From positions 9,791,501-9,855,500 of the forward strand of contig JAWUZG010000036.1 of assembly GCA_036785705.1 (NCBI GenBank): DNA of 64,000 nucleotides, written 5' to 3'. Made by a program: the position numbers and the translations under genes. Of this stretch, positions 13,791 to 28,069 are shown one piece after another (position 1 is the stretch's first letter; each line of letters starts with the position of its first letter). Below the pieces are notes generated by a model, which was given only the letters and a program-made list of their open reading frames with translations, ran no database searches and was not told the DNA's origin. Source of the DNA: Acanthornis magna. Taxonomy: Eukaryota > Chordata > Aves > Passeriformes > Acanthizidae.

Positions 13791-16700
13791 GAGCTGCAAA
13801 AAAACTAGAAGCCAGTGAGAAAAGAGGTAACATACACCTTAGATGCAGCAATACTATTTAGATAAGAAATTGTTCTCTGAGCTACTGGTGTAATGTTAGT
13901 GGTCTTCAAATATTCTCAGAAAGTAAGCTCTGAAATCATCCAGCAGAACATGTAATGGGAAGAATAACTGCACAAGGTCTATATCAGAGGATTGAAAATA
14001 AAGGCTACAGCCTCTCAAACCAATGGAAGTGACTGGAAACCTCTCTTTGTGATCCAGGAACAGCTGTGCTTTGTAAATTCTGACATTCAGGTGATTAACT
14101 GCATTCAAAAGAAGGAAAAATATTTACTAGTTCTAGATATATTCAGCTGATATTTGTCTAATATTAGGTGTAAATTTACTTCCATTCAGTACTCATAACA
14201 TGTTCAGTTCTAGAAACCATTAACTGGTGATAAAAGCAATTACAGAATCAGGCCCCAGATGGCTCTAATGACCTACAAAGTCAATACTAGTTGTGAAATA
14301 TTCTAAATGTCGAAGTTAATCTTAGCATCTATGTCAAGTAAGAGGTCTTTTTCCTTTACAGAGACATTCTTGAAAATATGAGCCAATACAAATCCATGTA
14401 GACTGATAATCTAATTAAAATTTGTCACTTTTTTTTTCCCCCTGAAATTTGTGTATTATGAGACTGGTCTTTGTGAGGCTGTGAAATTCCTAACCGTACC
14501 TGCATTATCTGAGGGGAAAAGGGAATACTAGGACAGAAAAAAAGAGGAGCTGAGGAGCAGAACACCAGACTAATTGGTGTTTGCAAGGGAACGGAGATGT
14601 CTGTGAAGCCATTAATGATATTAAGGCCAATGTGCCCCCTCTCATCTAATAGCCCTGCAGCTGAGCAACACCTTTCCCTTCCTCTGATATAAAGGGGAAA
14701 GTTTCACTCCGAGAGAAGAAGTGCAAACTGGGAGCAAAGGTGGCCACTCTGTAGTTCTTCTCCCACTTTTTTCTAGCAATTCACTACCTCTCCTCCATTG
14801 CCAGAAGGACAGAGAGCATTGAGAGATTGCAGCTGGAAGAGAAAAAGAATGGAGAGAAAACAGAATTGATAGTGCACACAGGATGATGGAAGATGTGAGC
14901 AGACCAGGAGTGTGTGAATGTCGGAGAAAGACCAAAAGGGAGGAAAAGGACAATTTTTAGAAATAAGAACAGGGACAGGAAATAATTATCTGTCTTACAA
15001 AAATGTCCATTAACTGGATCGCTCCATCAGCACAAGGGAGCTCCGATGTAATACTTACACCATACACTGTTGACAATTCTGCTACATTTGATGGCTTAGT
15101 GGAGAATGGGAAAAGATGCAGTTGTGGGATTTCTCCACTGTCTATTTACTGCTTGCTACAGTTTCCAAACATTCATTAATGTAAAACAGATACTCATGAA
15201 AAAATCTTCATACACTTTTAGAACAAGCACTTTTTTGTTCCAAAAGTCACATTGAAAGTATTTTGTTCACTGCATTTTTGTTCTCCTGGCTTGCAAACAA
15301 TGACAAACAATGCTATGTGTCAGACAAATAATTATTTCTTGGAAATATATCACAATAAAAAAGCAAAGAATTAATAGACACAATTCAGTTTTAAAGTATT
15401 CTTTTCATTTTCTGTTGAGTTCTTCCTGATACATTCCTGGGAACCAGTATATGTCACTCTTAAAAATATTTAACTAAGCACACAGATGTTGAGACTTTTG
15501 AGTATACTCATGCAGGCTTCATGTGGTGTCACCTGACCTCCCATGAGTGGGCACAGAGCTGTGCTCAGTGTTTCTGATATTTTAACCAGCTTATTCAGAG
15601 ACCAGAAAAGAATTTAATATTTGCGGGACCAAAATGCGAGAACCAGAGGGATAAAATTATTAAATCTGCTGGTTGAAGAATGGAGAAGATCATATTTCTA
15701 GCTTCTTACCCAATCACTGTATGCAGTACCAAGGAAGAAAATATGTTTATAAGCCTTGAGACAGAGGTAACAGCCTGGGTTTTTCTTTTTCCAGGCCAGT
15801 CACAAGTCATTGAGCTTCAGAATCATGGCTCTTCCTGTCCTTGTTTTCTGTTTCTGGACATCTTTTCTCCACAGTCGTACACCTTCAGCAGAGTGGATGG
15901 ATGATGTCTGTCCTTTTCCCTATAGCCTGCTCCCACCAAAGTAGTAGTCAGGGGATGGGAGCTCTCTGAAGGAACTTGAAACGTGTCATCTTGAGTCTTC
16001 TCAGGTACATCTGGGAAAAGCCCTGCAGTCTCTAGGTTACTGTGTAACAGGTACCTGACAGCAGCATTGTGCTTTGTTATGTTTTCTGTTGTTTTTGTTT
16101 ATTTGTTTTAAATATCGGTCACTGAGCTATTGCTCCCAGACAGACAAAAGTCCTTTTTTGCAGCCTTAGCTAAGAAGTCAAAGCTGTGAACAGGGAAAAG
16201 ACTGAAAACCTAATATTTTTCAGGTGCTTCCTACTCATGATCTCTACCCATCACTTTGATCAGCATGCTGACTGCAGGCAAGTCCAGTTATGGTGGATAC
16301 ATATTTTGGACCACATAACTTTCCCCACCCCTGTAAACTGAGACACCTAACACAAGGTTACAGATTTATCTCACCAGTTTAAAAAAATAAATAAATTTTG
16401 GAAGACAAGATGTAAATCTTCTGTAATGACATCACTTTTCTTGGATCGACCTCTTGCTGTACTTAAAATCATGCATATTAAGCTCGCAGCATATAGAGGT
16501 ATTCAATACCATGGACCTCAGGAATCCCGTGTTTCATTCCATGTTCTTTTTGTGTGTGCTATTTAATCTTCCTAAACTCACTTTAAGTGCCATATTTTGT
16601 TCCTCTTCTCCCCTTCACCGACATTACAGATTCTAAAAGATATGAGGCAGATTTATTTTTTATTATCATATTTTTATGGTGACAAACATGCTGAGCCTTG

Positions 16701-17297
16701 ATTCCCACTGGGGACTGTAATGCTAATAATATCTCTGGTGATGTTAAGGCAAACAAAACCACAGCTTTTAAAGAAGGGACAATGAATATTGCTTTAGTAC
16801 CTCTCTGTATCCATCATGAATGTACTGAGGCATACCCTGAGGGCCACTCTGGCCCTGCTCATGTCAGTGATGCACAGAATCTGTTAAGCTTTTTATCCAG
16901 CCAGATGCACAGAAAACTGAGTAGCATCTGGCTCTAAGAAATGTTGAAGAGATGCTCTGTGGCCAGAGCATTACTATACTCCAGCAGAGCACACAACATG
17001 AGACAGTCCTGTAAAAAAGGGCTGTGCATTCTCACTTCAGCTCTTAGGACACCAAGGAATGGGAGCTCCGAGGATGGTCTCAGACTCATAATCTACTCCC
17101 ATGGGGAGTACTGAACAAAGATTCTTTGCAAGCATCTGCATACAGCAATATCTGATATCTGCATACTGCTATTTCCTCAGTTGTTGGGATATTTTTATGT
17201 CTACTTTTAAATGTGTTTAAAAATTTGTATTTTTATAAGTCACAGGTCATATAGGCATTACTTTGCCAGCAAAATGTCCTGCAGCACATTCACATTG

Positions 17298-17346
17298 AGG
17301 TCATCTTTGCAACATAATCACCCAGGTCATCTTTGCAACATAATCA
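17298..17346. repeat. Tandem duplication, 26-bp period
   Basis: The 23-bp word starting AGGTCATCTTTGC occurs at 17298-17320 and again, identical, at 17324-17346. It is a short, recent-looking duplication in non-coding DNA. Confidence 0.9.
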
Positions 17347-20300
17347 ATAACTATCTGTTAATAGTAAATATTATTTTTTAATTATTCATTTTTTTTAGTA
17401 GGACTGGCCCTGATATTCAGTGATCATAAAATTAGGTCCCAAAACCACAACTGTGTCACACACCCACTGTATCATTTTTTTTTGCCATAACTAATTAAAC
17501 ACATAACAAGGAATTAATAGTCATAACAATTAGTTTGCCTATTTCTGTTTCAGAGTTTGTCTGCATATCCCTGCATTACCTTAGCAAAGTACATATTGAC
17601 TTATATTCAGCATTTCATAGCCAACAAAAGTTTGCCATGGTTTTAAATCAGATTTGTAAGCTAAATGTTGCATCAGCACATACTTTTTTCTGTTAGTGGA
17701 ATAGCTCTTTTATTGATATGTTGGGGGGAAAGAAAAGAAATTTTTTTGTGAAAGCCTGCCATTAATCAGTTAAAGATCTACTGCAAAATCACAACTTATT
17801 GATGGTTGCACGGAGGATACTGAAATGGTAGTATTAGTGATTTGGGAGATTTATACAGATTATACATGTTCTATTCACAAGCTGTAGACTTAGTCCCTGT
17901 AAGTTTCTGAAAGTAATTGCATCAAGATGCTTACTTAGCAATCCAAAATTTTCATAAGAATAGTAGAGGTAGGGGTATTATAACAAAAATTAAATATTCA
18001 CAGTAAATGGAAAGACATGTTCATTCTCCGTTAGAAATTTTCTAATGATCTTGTTGATGTTGGCAATTAGTTGTATATTTGGTTTAATTTCTTTTAAAAG
18101 AACAGAATAGAACCAAAAAGGAAGTAAAATACAACTTTATATTCACTGTTTATGATTCTGATAGTAAGGTAAACCTCCTACTCTACTGATTTGAATCCTA
18201 GTTATTGATGATTCTACTAGCTTTATCTAGTCACAAGACATCTCTGTTTGAAAAAGACTACAGTTTGTGTTTATTGTCCCTTAATTCCTCTTCACTTCTC
18301 ACACTCTCCTTGTTTCCATTTTGTTTCTATGTCATCAGAACATGAACTGGGAAAAAAAACTGTCAAATTATTCTTCAGTTTTAATATATACTTAAGCAAC
18401 AGAATTAAATTTTTAACAGTATTTTGACTGTCTGTAAGTAATTTCCAGCACTCATTATCTTTTATATAAAAATACTTTTGTTAATTGATTTTAAAAAATT
18501 TAGTTTGTCTGAAGTACAATTTTGTAAAGCTTATGCAAATTTTGCTTCTATAACTGGACATAGATGAGCAAGATAATTCCAGCTTCTGATAAACAGTATT
18601 TCAACGATTATGATATACTCAATGTTGCTGCTTTCTGGGGGCAAAAAAAAAAAATGTCTGTAGTGTATATATTAGATAGAAAAAAATACGTGTTTAAGCA
18701 TGTGGGTTTTTTCTCATATGAATGTTTTACTGACCTGAAGAAAATAACACCTTTGACTAAGGTGTCTGTCACAGAACTCTGTACTGAAACATTTATAAAA
18801 GAGGTGATTTAAGTGAATAAATCTACATATACATGTAGCCTGATTACCATCACTATCATTGATCTTCTGAGTAAGAATATCTATGTTTAGACCTCAAAAT
18901 GCAGTTCTAGACTGTCATGCTTCTCTATTCCAGATAACCCTATTAAAACAATCTGTGTTCATGTACATTCAACCATTCATTTTTTTTCCATTAACTGATA
19001 TGGGATATCTTCTTCACAGGAAGAAAAGAGAACAGGAAATTATGTTGAAACATTCATAAAACATAAGCAAGCTGCGAGAACCTTTGCCTAGCATCCTCTG
19101 GACTTTCCGTAAACAATTTCCATAAAACCATTGCCCTTTATTTCCCTCAGTGAATGAGCAGTCCTTCCAAAGTACATGGCTGTGTTTCTTTTTGAGCTCT
19201 TAAATTTATAGAGGACTCCAGATGCAAACTGTGTTTTGATGCAGCCAACCCATATAAACAAAAACACTTCTTCCAAAAAAGGAAAGACATGAAGTCAAAT
19301 AACAGTTCAAACTGGTGATTTTCAGAAAGTTTTTCATTCCCCTTCCGTAAGAATAGAGCAAGATTTCACCCTAAACAGCTATAATCAGTCTTTTGTAATG
19401 ATGACAATAAGCAAGAATTATTGTCAATAAATGAAAGGTGGCAGGGCCTCAGGAAGCCACATACAACCTGCCTTCACACAGACCTCTTGTAACAGTGGAC
19501 TGACTTGTGTCCTTAAAAATAGGCAAATGTTTTACTGCTTTATAAACAGAGCTCTTAAACCTTTAAGGAGTCCACTCACATAATAAATAATCTTAGAGCA
19601 AAAGGAAGAAAGTACTATCCAAAATTTTGTGTGGGTTTTTCACTTTATAACTCCTTGCTAGTAGGCAGAAGCACCTGTAAAATATTTGCAGATGTAGCTG
19701 TTTCACAGATGAAAATATATGTAAAGATATTTGGGTTTATACCTCCTTGCATATTAAAGCTTATGCTCCAGTATAATGTTGCACACAGAGCTACCTTAGT
19801 AAAACACATATTTATTTGCTGGAACATAAAGATGCGGAGACTCTGTTACTTTGATCCTTAAAGCTGAAAAATATCTCAGGTTGTTGCACTGTAAGTCAAC
19901 AAGAAGCCTCCGGCTGATGATATTGACAGCAGAATTTCACCCTTTTTTACTTGAAGAACAGTTCAGTGTATCTGTAAAATGGGTATAAAGATTATTGCCT
20001 GCCTCAATGTGCTTCACAGCTAAAAACTTTTGAATGAGTCCTGAAGATGACTCCCCAAGGCAATGACTTTTTGGGGTCTTTGAGATCTTGCAAAATCAAC
20101 AGATGAGCATAGTGTTTTGGGTTTTTTTTAAAGGCAACAGTTCCACCTTATCATAAAGTAAATTTGAAAACCATTTTCCATGGTGCTCCTGAGCAGGTTC
20201 ATGCATCTGGAATACCTAAGCTTTGACTTAAACTGTTAGCCATTTGCTGAACTTTTGAAGTTCTATAAACTGTTCAGATTGGTGAAGCTCCACCAAGAAA

Positions 20301-21124
20301 TGCTGCCAACTGTCTAACAGAGATTTGAAGAAGGTCTGTTCTGATCACCTGTTCTGACCTTCTGTCATAATTCCTGAAATAAAACTGTTTTTTCCTTTTC
20401 ACCACATAAGCAAATTCAGTATTATCAAAATAATATTTATAGTACAGCCTAGATAAAGGGGAAAGAGGTCTGAAACAAATAAATACTGCTCACCCCAATC
20501 ACTTTTGAGAATCCAAGTACGGCAAAATATACACACATTATAAAAACATCCTTGTCTTGTCACACAGAGGAAGAAGACTGCTCATTGCAGCATGTGCCAG
20601 TACGAGGGTTTCTGATGTCACACAGCAAATCAATTTATAAATTAAAGAAAAAAAAAGTAATTTCATGTTCTAAAAATCTGATTTCTCCATCTGCCATGTG
20701 CTACAATTGACAGCTGCTTCCTTTTGCATAGCTAAGTTCAACATGACCTTAGCCAGGTGAAGTATGTAAGGTATAAGGCCATTGTTGAACATATTAGTGG
20801 AAAACTACTAAAGCTTGGCAGAATTTTCTCATTTTTGCCTTCTGTCTTTTGCTCTGATTAATACCTATCCCCTTCTACACTGTTCCTGTCTGTCTCATAT
20901 TTCTTCTCTCTGGTAGATGCCTTTTAAGAGTAGCTTGATTCAGCTGTAGTTGACCTTTAATGGAGCAGTGCTGATTCGCATCAAGTTTTTATAGGCCTGC
21001 TAGTTTCTGCACATATGTGGAGCAGGGGTCCTCTTTGACCTATAGGAGTTACAGAAAGAGAGAGACATTTTTTGGGAAGGGAGGTTTAGTGGGTATTTTC
21101 TTTCAAAAGAGCCGTGTTTTCTTA

Positions 21125-21162
21125 AAAACCAACCAAACAAACAAACAAACAAGCAAAAAAAT
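21125..21162. repeat. (CAAA)n microsatellite
   Basis: ACCAACCAAAC followed by several CAAA units and an A-rich end. Confidence 0.85.
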
Positions 21163-23554
21163 TTCCTTTTTTAGAAGAAAGAAATCCTATCCAAATTCAA
21201 GAGTGCCAAAAAAGTAAACAATTACAATGTTGAAATTAATATAAGCATAGCCATTTTTTGTCACACATGCTAAGACTGACTGTACTCTAACAGAAAAATA
21301 TTTTTATGAAGGAGATTGGAAAACTTCTGCAATCGATTGTCAAATCATCATCATTAGCAGGAACATCTGATTTGTGACAGCCTCAATACCAATTACAAAC
21401 ACACACTGGAAAGAAGGTTTCTTCTTTCTGTTTTCTTGCCCTGCCTCCATCTTCCTTCTCTTCATTCTTCATTCTGACATGCTCTTTCTTTTATATTCTC
21501 TTCACCACTAATTTCTTTCCTTCTTCCTTATTTTCTCAGGTTCCAATAATATTGCATTCAGTTTCTTAAACACTTCTCCCACTTCTGCCCCTCTCTCATT
21601 CTGTTTATTACTTCATACATTTTTGCTCCATACATGTTTCTCCCACCCCAAAAGTCACATTCCCCCTTTTTTATCTTTTCCCTGGACCTCATTCTCTTCA
21701 TTTTAGTCACTCCTCACACATACATTTTATCCAGCAGCATGGATCAAATGCATATGGTTCTCAGATCAGATAATATCTAGTCTCTCTCGAGGCCTTCCAT
21801 TCATTTTGGTGCCCTTAACAGCAGTGGGGATGACACCACCTCTTTACTGATTACACTTGAAGCATTGTCTGGAGTACATGTTAAGTATGGTCCTGGGAGT
21901 TAGGATGTATTTGCAGGCCTGCCTTCTCCAAAGAGATTTGCTTTCTTGTCCAACCTGTCATGAAACCGAGTTGACTAGTGCATAGTACACAAGCTACAGG
22001 CAAACTGGAAAATTGTCCTAAAGTCATCAAATTTCCCCTGACCTGCAGTTCAGATACATTACATGTGCAGATAGGAAGTTGATACCATTTAAAAATTCCT
22101 TATCTGCCAAACGTGTATTTGGCAGTGAAACTGTTAAAGTACACACTGCACTGCGGGATCCTCAGATGCTGAGTTCACCCTGAACATGTTTGTTTACACA
22201 TGGAAACTGAAGCTGGGTGCAACACAGTTGGAAAAGTCACAATATGTGGATACAACTAACCATAAAGCCAGAAATACACATCTTACAGAGGAAGAGAACA
22301 AACGCTGACAAGCAGCTCAAGCTCTTGCTACACTTGGTCATGGTACGTTTCTCATCGTGAGCTGGGATGGAATGCGGATCCTGAGAAATACAAAGGAAAC
22401 CACAAGTAGCTTTAACAATGATTATATGCTCCAGATGAATGTCACAAACATGTAACACGTACTGGTGGTACCTATTACATTAATACTCTGGCTCCTTTCT
22501 ATCTACATACACGTATAACCCAATACCACTGTATTGTACGATATACCTTTCATCTTCACACATAATAGATGGCACATGTCCCACTAGCAGGAAAAAATGC
22601 TAAGCCGTAAGTATATTGTGCATGCTTGTTCTTAATGTAAGAGTTATTATTTATTGATGGCTTTTATTTGCCCCTGTTAAAAAGAGAGACCACTGAAGAG
22701 TGGACAACACATAAAAACTCCCCTCCACACACTCTGCTTTTGCTTTCATGCATGAGAAATGATTGTACAAAGGGTCACAGTCCATCTTTAATTCATCCCA
22801 CTAACATTCTGGTTGCACTACCTTTCACTTAGGATTCTCCTATTTTGTTTGTAGCCACTTTAAGAAGTTTGTGTCTGCAGTTTTGAAAGTTGCAATGCTA
22901 GCATTATGCAAATCCTTTTCAGTGGGTTTTGGTATGATTTGGTTTTTATTTTTTCCTGTTGTAGTGAGCCAACCTCTCATCAGAAGTATAATAAGCCCTG
23001 TACATGGCAGGGATATTCATCTGAACACAGCAACATTTCAGTAGACTGAGCTCTAACCTTTCCCATGTTTGGACTCGGTCTCCTTTTTGGGTCTCTCTGC
23101 TGCTTCTCTGGCTGTTAATTTTGCAAGATTTATTTTCAGGATCTAAGCAATAATACCAAATTTAACCAGATACAGTTTTTTGTTTATGCATATTGACTCT
23201 CTTCGGCTGATTAACCTGACCTCTTTAACTTCCATGCAGATAACTCTGTGTTTGGTTTTAAAATGCATAGAATGTTTATTGGTTTTGGTTGCGGTTGTCA
23301 ATTTTATTATGCTCATTTAAGAAGCAATAAATATACCTCATAATGACCAAAGACAGGCGGTATATCTTCTGTTGTGTCTAAAGTAGATCACTGCCCGTCA
23401 GACCAGTGGACTACCAACCATCAAACTTAGTGTCTTCCAGTTGTTGTATTCCTTCATTTATTTGATATTCGCTGTCGTTGTTTAGTCTAGTTGGGGGTTT
23501 TTGTTTGGGGTGGAGTTTCTTGGATTCTTTTTTTTTTTTTTTTTTTTTTTGGCA

Positions 23555-24115
23555 TCGCCTGAAACCCCGTTGCGAAGGTCAACGAGGCGCCGGGGAGGAA
23601 AGCGAGACTCTCGGAAGGACAGCCAGGCAGTGCCTTCTTCCGCACGGGGGAATTCGGAGTTGGTGAGACACTACAGCCCTGCCGCTAGCGGGGCAGGGGA
23701 GAGGGTGGCACTGGTGACCGCCCTGCCGCTTCCGAGGGAAGGCACCTTCGCTCCGCCAGCCACAGTCCTTGGGGCAGCAGCCTGTTCCGCTGGCACCGGG
23801 CGGCTCTCGCTCTCCCGTCCCTTCGCCGGCTCGCCTCGGCCCCGGACGGGCTGCCCGCACGGCCGGGCGTCTTGCGGAGCGGCTCGGCCGGCGAGCGGAG
23901 CTGAGCGGAGCGGAGCGGAGAGGATCTGCCGCTCTCTGCCGCCCAGCCAGGAGCGGTGTGCCGCTACCCGGTGCCCTCCGGCCGGGACCGGGCGTGCCGG
24001 GGGCGGGCAGCCTCCTCCCGCCCCCGCAGCCTTCGCGGCGGCCGCGGCCCCGATAGCGCCAGCCCCCGCGCCCGCCTCGGCTGCTACTCTGCTGCCGTGT
24101 TATGGCTACTGCCGC
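23555..24115. promoter_or_regulatory. CpG island A, about 5.5 kb upstream of ISL1
   Basis: An abrupt switch from AT-rich DNA, just after a run of 23 T (23528-23550), to dense CpG sequence with repeated GAGCG and GGCC-type words. Open frames of up to 257 codons here run over low-complexity Arg/Gly/Ala/Pro sequence on several frames at once and look non-coding. It may be a promoter of an upstream or divergent non-coding transcript, or part of a broad ISL1 regulatory domain. I cannot choose from sequence. Confidence 0.65.
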
Positions 24116-24369
24116 TGATGAGGACAAGGTTATTAATTTTTTAAGAGGGGGGGTGGTGGATGTTTTGGGGTTTTTTTCCTTTCCAAAGCCACACTCCAGA
24201 GCCGGAGTTCTGGACTGTTTTCCTGGGACATGAAGAAGACACCATTGTAGCAGCAGTAAGACGGGATTCTGGTTGAGGGTATTTCGAAGAGGAAATTTCC
24301 CAAGGGAATCATCCTGTTTACGAGGGGTAGGATTGGGGTGTTCCCTACGCACATTTATGGCAGGACAGA

Positions 24370-24800
24370 CTCGTGAGGGACAGGGTTATTCCCCTGCTCT
24401 GCATTCCCTCTCTCCCGTCAGTGTGATCCCCGACGTGGGACGGGCGCCCTTTGGGACCGGCGCAGGGCCGGGCTCGGGTCACTGCCACCCCCCCACGGCC
24501 CACATGGCCCCCATGGCCAGGGAGGAGAACGAAAGGGCCCGATCACCCCGGCGGGACCCCCACCAGAGCCGGGACTTGAAAGTGGGCCTGAAACTCCCTC
24601 GCTACCCTGAGATTTCTGTTCACCCCGGAGACAAAATCGCCGCTGTATTTCCTGTCCTCGAACACTTCCTGACACGGGGAAGATAACAAAGGGGAAAGTT
24701 TAAAGCAATAAACATCCCCGAACGGCCTCGCTTCTCGTGTGCGTCCGGGGCTGCCGGGCTAAGGCCAGGCAGCACTCGGCTGAGGAGAAACTGGGCTTTT
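24370..24800. promoter_or_regulatory. Weaker CpG-rich block following island A
   Basis: GC-rich with moderate CpG density, separated from island A by about 250 bp of AT-rich sequence containing G and T runs. It has no recognisable coding content or splice structure. Confidence 0.4.
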
Positions 24801-25369
24801 CCACTCCTCGGCCCGACCCGTGCTCTGACACCTCCTTAACATCTTCTGATATTTTCCTCTCCCCAGAATTTTGAGGGAATTTATTTTCCCCAACCGCCAA
24901 AGACCTTACTCCCCTGCCTAGACTACCCATGACTGTGTGTCCACCTCTTGCTGGATAAAAAAGCGGGTGCGGTGATGCCGGCCAGTCCTGCCAGAGACAC
25001 TCCGAGTCTTAGTGAACTCCGGGAAGGCTGTAGGAGAGAAAGGATGGCTGCTTTCTGCTTTTTTATTCTTTCTTTATCTTTTTTCTTTCTTTTTTTAAAA
25101 TTAAACAGTAGCGGGATTTAATAAGCCTGGTTGTATTATTAAAAGTCAGGAAGGTTTCCTGGGCGCGCAGAAGCCCACTGACAGGTTTTCTTCTGTTTTG
25201 ATAGATTTAGTGCTGTTACGGTACACTTCTCCCTCACATGCGGTAGCTAAGACTTGAAGATTAAAGATCGCACACCTCTAGATGAGTCAAAGCCTACACC
25301 CCGGAGCAGCTAATTCATTTCGTGATTGATTTCCCCGCTGAGCTGTTTCCAGTTTCAGCCTTGTGCGAA

Positions 25370-25790
25370 ACCTCTTCCCCTCTCGGCACATCCATCGCAC
25401 GGGCTCCTCACCGCATTCCGCAAGACAGCGAGGGGAAATCTGAACCTCTGGGAACCTCAAATCCAGACCTTTCTTGCAAAGCATCTTTTTGGTCCAAAGC
25501 TCCTCAAGTTTTAAACAGGAGCAGACTGAAGGAGACTTTCTGCGTGCCCGGTTGGCGAGGCTCCGCTGAGACACGGCCATGCCGTGGGACAAAAATAGCT
25601 CTCCCGACTAGAGTGGGAGGCTCTCTGCCTCCTGCGGCCAGGTCCCCTGGTCCGAACCCCGCGACAGTGACCGCGACAAGCCCGGGAGGGGCAGGCAAGG
25701 AACCACTGCCACCGCTGCGCACCCAGCGCTCGGCCGCCGCAGCCTGGTACTGCTTCAGCCCCTAGCAAGGGCACCTCATCCAGCCCCTAG
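25370..25790. promoter_or_regulatory. CpG island B, about 3.6 kb upstream of ISL1
   Basis: CpG-rich segment, densest at 25540-25745, followed by a T/G-rich tract with about 26 consecutive T (26003-26028). No gene was recognised. It is part of the chain of islands leading to the ISL1 promoter. Confidence 0.55.
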
Positions 25791-26869
25791 CGAACCCACT
25801 TGCTCTCTTCCGAAACCAGCAATACCTCCTTAATCATTTCCCAAGGCTGTTTTTTTTCTACCCTGGGAAGACGTCTTAGTTTTCGCCACCAAGCAAACAC
25901 AGGACAGAATTTATAGCGGTGCTTTACAGGACGGAAAGGGTTAATCGCCACTGTCGGTTTGGGGTTTGTGTTGGGCTTTTTTTGGTTGGTTTTTTTTTTG
26001 GGTTTTTTTTTTTTTTTTTTTTTTTTTTGCCCCCGTTCCCTTCTCTCGAATGCATATAATCTCATTTGAGCCCCTCAATGTGATGAAAGCTATTGATTAC
26101 TGTGTAGAGTCACCGACTTTTAGCAGGCTTTCCCAGTCCCCATACCAAAAGTAAATAAATACGAAAAGTGGGGAAAAACATGTACATTCGGAAGTGTCTC
26201 AAATATGTACAAATCTCAGTTTACGTCTTCCCATGCACGTGTATATTGATATCATAAAAGAGAAATCCTTCACCAGGGTTTCTTTCTAAATACCTTATTC
26301 ATTGAAACTGGCAGTTCCACTCATTATTCCACTCCCTTAAACACGATTCTGATGCCGGCTAAATATAGAGCTTCGCCTTACTGGGAACGCGAATCGAATA
26401 CACAGTAAGCAAATCAGTAGCTCAGGAGGGGAAAAAACCCTTGATCAAAGCCCTCCTTTTCTTCCCAATCCTGGTTTGTGGGGCGGAGACAGGTTTCTCG
26501 CTTATTGCACATCATTTGCAAAGATCAAGCTTAAAATGCAGTCACCCCTCCCAGACGTAGTAGTTAAACCAAAAGTTAGGCAGTGGGGGTTAATAGAATT
26601 ACAACCAGATTGAATTATTTTCAATCAAGGGTGTAATGGTGAAAAATAAGATGTGTTATTTCAAATCTGGGAGGAGTTGTACTTTAAGCAGGTCAAATTT
26701 TTAAAAGAGAGACAAACATCCAAAGAGGAAAAAAAATACATAGGATGCAGCATGGAAAAACACCTTCTCTCTTCGAGTCTCATAAAATCTTGGATTTTTT
26801 TTTTTCTCAGTCACTGGGTGATTTCTTAATTTTTTTTTTTTTTTTAATTACTCGGACTTTTTCCAGCTC

Positions 26870-27260
26870 GCAGAGCGAGAGTTCACCCCAGGGGGAGGTG
26901 GTGGGGGTGCTGACGGAAGGAGACCTGGGCATGCCCCGTGGGGAGGGGGCAGAGGGTGACTTTTTCGACGTACCAGGAGGAAAAGACACAAAAGGTCCGA
27001 CACGCGCCCACCGCGCGGGGCCGCGGTCGCTCGCCCCGCGGCCAGCAGAGGTCGCCGCGTTGCCTGCGCGGCCGGGCGCGGGGAGAGGCCGGGCGGGCAC
27101 CGCGCTGCGCTGCGCTGCGCCCCGCCGAGGGACCCGCAGCGCCGAGCGCCGCACCGCGCCCCGCGGCCCCGGCGGCAGAGGAGGGGAGGCAGGGGCATGG
27201 CAGAAACCGGGCGCGCCCGTGCTCTCACGGCCCGGCCCGGACGAGCCGGCGCAGGGAGGA
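26870..27260. promoter_or_regulatory. CpG island C, about 2 kb upstream of ISL1
   Basis: Very dense CpG, including CTGCG tandem units at 27103-27122, immediately preceded by T tracts (26795-26805 and 26830-26845). Both strands carry low-complexity open frames (Arg/Ala/Gly/Pro) that I treat as chance. It is a candidate promoter or Polycomb-type element. Confidence 0.6.
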
Positions 27261-28069
27261 CATTGCAGACCCTGGATTTCAGTGAAATTAGCCATTACTA
27301 ACGGTTTGCCCCAAACACGGCTGTCCGAATCTGCCCGGCTCAGCAGTCTTTCAAACTGCTTTTTGGTTTACTCAGCTAACGCAGACAATTGCAACTATTA
27401 TTCTGATACCTAGTTGCCTAGGTGCACATAATTATACGTATACTTAGTCTTTTTTATATTTGCATGTACATAAACACCCCCACATACATGTATATTGCCA
27501 GTTTCTTGGGTGTGGAAGTGATCACCTAGAAGAGTTGCATTTCGCACTGTTTATTTAAACGTCGAATATGTAAATTAACTGTGTGCGCGTGTTTACAATC
27601 ATATCTTTACCTCCTGACACTATCTTGAGATCATTTCAGAGTAGTTTAGTTATCTCCGCAAGTGGCAACCCTGGGTCCCACTTCTTGCTTGAAATAAACC
27701 TGCAGGGTGTGTTTTATCCCTCAGCTTCGGAAAGGAAAACATCTTGCAAAGTAAGTTAGGAATCCAAGAAGGTCCCGTTGTTTAGTAGCTCTCTCAACAG
27801 CATGAGCGAGTTTCAGAACCATTTCTTTGCTGTTTCATTGCAATTATATTTCCTCGTGGAAAACTATTCTGCTTGAATATACCTTTGCCTCTCTTGCACC
27901 CAAACTCGGTTGCCTTTTAAAAACATGAGACATTGAAAACAAGTGTATTTTCCTGATGAAGAGTGATTGGAGGGCACTTCTACACTACGTTGATGAGGGC
28001 GGTGTAACAGTCCATATGGAACAGAAGACAAAAATGGGATCTAAACAAACTAAAAGGGAACGTTTAAAT

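Larger units (their letters stand above)
11890..23527. other. Non-coding AT-rich DNA upstream of the CpG island chain
   Basis: About 11.6 kb without a convincing exon. Besides the entries listed, it holds only short A or T tracts (12657-12670 and 20641-20656, for example). Part may be conserved regulatory DNA of ISL1, which cannot be judged without comparison to other species. Confidence 0.6.

Noticed and set aside
23579..24352. 257-codon minus-strand open frame in CpG island A, with overlapping plus-strand frames of up to 205 codons
   Set aside because: Composition is low-complexity Arg/Gly/Ala/Pro, open on several frames at once, as expected where stop codons are rare in GC-rich DNA. No domain or splice context.
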